A stretch of DNA of 64,000 nucleotides from assembly GCF_900129575.1 (NCBI RefSeq), contig NZ_FQWE01000003.1, positions 62,001 to 126,000 of the forward strand. The letters are read 5' to 3'. The DNA is from Flavobacterium segetis (GTDB lineage: Bacteria > Bacteroidota > Bacteroidia > Flavobacteriales > Flavobacteriaceae). The position numbers and the translations under genes were made by a program. Positions 62,924 through 64,000 of the stretch are shown one piece after another; the first letter of the stretch is position 1; each line of letters begins with the position of its first letter. Below the pieces are notes generated by a model. It did no database searches. It was given only the letters and a program-made list of their open reading frames with translations, and was not told where the DNA came from.

Positions 62924-63970
62924 TCACAACTGTTTTTCTTTTGTTTTTAATGGTTTTTCGCTGATTATGGCATGTTGATTTCTAGAATGATAAATATCTA
63001 TAGCTAAATAAACGGCTTCTTTAAATGAATTAAAATCAGCTATTCCTTTGCCTGCTATATCGTAGGCAGTACCGTGATCAGGTGATGTTCTTATTTTATC
63101 GAGACCCGCGGTGAAGTTTACTCCTTTCCCAAAAGACAATGTTTTAAATGGAATTAATCCCTGATCGTGATAGGTTGCAATAACAGCATCATATTTCTCA
63201 TATTGATTGCTGCCAAAAAAACCGTCCGCGGCAAAAGGACCAAACACTAATGTCCCTTTTTCAAATATTTTTTTCAAGGTTGGCTTGATTATTAAATCAT
63301 CTTCCGAACCAATTACACCTCCATCTCCACAATGTGGATTTAAACCTAAAACAGCAATTTTTGGCTTACTTACACTAAAATCTTGAATTAAAGATTGCTT
63401 GATTGTTGCAATTTTTTTCTTAATCAATTCTTCTGTTAAATGAGAGGCAACTTCACTTACAGGTATATGATCAGTTAAAAGACCGACCCTCAAATTATCT
63501 TGCACCATTAACATAAGGGCGTTACCTTCTAACTCTTGATTTAAATAATCAGTATGACCAGGAAATTGAAAATCTTCTGACTGGATATTATATTTATTTA
63601 TTGGTGCAGTAACTAAAACGTCCACAAGCCCATCCTTTAAAGCTGTTGTAGCCGCAACAAAAGATTTTATTGCATACTCACCTGCTAAGGGATCGCTCTC
63701 ACCAAGTTTTACATCAAAAGCTTCTTTCCAAAGATTTAAAACATTTATCTTTCCTATCACAATTTGATCTAGCCTATCGATTCCATGTAATAAAGAAGTT
63801 GACTGAAAACTTTTTTTGACGAATGACAATAATTTAACATTTGCAAAAATAACAGGTGTACACAATTCTAACATTCGAGAATCCTCAAAAGTTTTTAAAA
63901 CCACCTCGCTTCCAATACCGTTTAAATCTCCTATTGAAATTCCGACGATTATATTTTCTGCTTTTTTCAT
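62924..63970 (-). CDS. pdxA: 4-hydroxythreonine-4-phosphate dehydrogenase
   Basis: A 348-residue enzyme that oxidises and decarboxylates 4-phosphohydroxy-threonine in pyridoxal phosphate synthesis. It starts with VGISIGDLNGIGSEVVLKTF and has the metal-binding HTDYLNQEL, LTDHIPVSEV, GLNPHCGDGG, ATYHDQGLIPFKTLSFGKGVNFT and RTSPDHGTAYDIAGKG motifs. Length is normal. The 30 bp upstream of the ATG in the window shows no clear promoter. It sits upstream of the DUF177 operon, separated by about 85 bp. Confidence 0.95.
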   Translation of the reverse strand: MKKAENIIVGISIGDLNGIGSEVVLKTFEDSRMLELCTPVIFANVKLLSFVKKSFQSTSLLHGIDRLDQIVIGKINVLNLWKEAFDVKLGESDPLAGEYAIKSFVAATTALKDGLVDVLVTAPINKYNIQSEDFQFPGHTDYLNQELEGNALMLMVQDNLRVGLLTDHIPVSEVASHLTEELIKKKIATIKQSLIQDFSVSKPKIAVLGLNPHCGDGGVIGSEDDLIIKPTLKKIFEKGTLVFGPFAADGFFGSNQYEKYDAVIATYHDQGLIPFKTLSFGKGVNFTAGLDKIRTSPDHGTAYDIAGKGIADFNSFKEAVYLAIDIYHSRNQHAIISEKPLKTKEKQL

Positions 63971-64000
63971 AATGACATCCCGTTATTTATTGCTAATTTT

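Overview
The window looks like chromosomal DNA from a member of the Flavobacteriaceae, most likely Flavobacterium or a close relative. The DNA is AT-rich. Start codons lack Shine-Dalgarno sequences. Many genes are preceded by the Bacteroidota -7 promoter element TAnnTTTG. Family content fits: a type IX secretion sorting domain, a carboxypeptidase-regulatory-domain TonB receptor, DUF4271, DUF4296, DUF3098, DUF2490, a SMUG2-type glycosylase and a Bacteroidota-style LeuRS. Nearly all of it is core chromosome. I see no prophage, plasmid genes, CRISPR array, rRNA or complete insertion sequence.

Layout. 1-8.7 kb: the end of pepT, then a PhoR/PhoB-like two-component pair divergent from a TonB-dependent receptor, a surface beta-helix lipoprotein and a tiny T9SS-tagged protein. 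The receptor and lipoprotein promoters share 11-bp-phased TAAC repeats at an identical distance from the -7 element, so they probably form one regulon with the adjacent regulator. 8.7-16 kb: tyrS, an epimerase, then the DUF4296 - dihydroorotase - polyprenol-phosphate mannosyltransferase cluster facing DUF4271 - hemD, and an Lrp regulator. 16-27 kb: a YugP-type metallopeptidase, a leucyl-tRNA synthetase carrying an inserted DUF559 nuclease-like domain, the ftsX - DUF3098 - uppP - truB cluster, a thioredoxin-like protein, a patatin, and pyrH - frr. 27-38.7 kb: a guanidinium-exporter-like SMR protein, a CPA2 antiporter, an MMPL transporter, a secreted HbpS-like plus HIU-hydrolase-like pair, SMUG2, a GreA/B-like protein, a cytoplasmic NMT1/THI5-like protein, a structured RNA candidate (Flavo-1-like) and asnS.

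38.7-46 kb: a GxxExxY pseudogene broken by one stop codon and bordered by short repeats, which also make up the leader of rpoN; then an FAD oxidoreductase - mtgA pair, tRNA-Ala(GGC), an enoyl-CoA hydratase, queD and lpxH. 46-56.7 kb: a histidine kinase with a 21-residue-repeat coiled coil, an MFS transporter - recJ pair, a HopJ-family protein, an amine oxidase, rsmI, an acidic unknown protein, tdk, a lipoprotein beta-carbonic anhydrase and a DUF2490 protein. 57-64 kb: an S9 peptidase, then the fatty-acid cluster DUF177 - rpmF - fabH - accB - accC, and pdxA.

Mobile or repetitive signals are limited to short elements: two copies of a long palindromic element (about 10.2 and 51.0 kb), other inverted repeats at 32.5 and 60.4 kb, and the repeats around the GxxExxY pseudogene. 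The most notable items are the DUF559 domain inside LeuRS, the shared PhoB-like operator layout, the GxxExxY/repeat module in front of rpoN, and the candidate structured RNA upstream of asnS. Functions are assigned by reading motifs; no database search was run.
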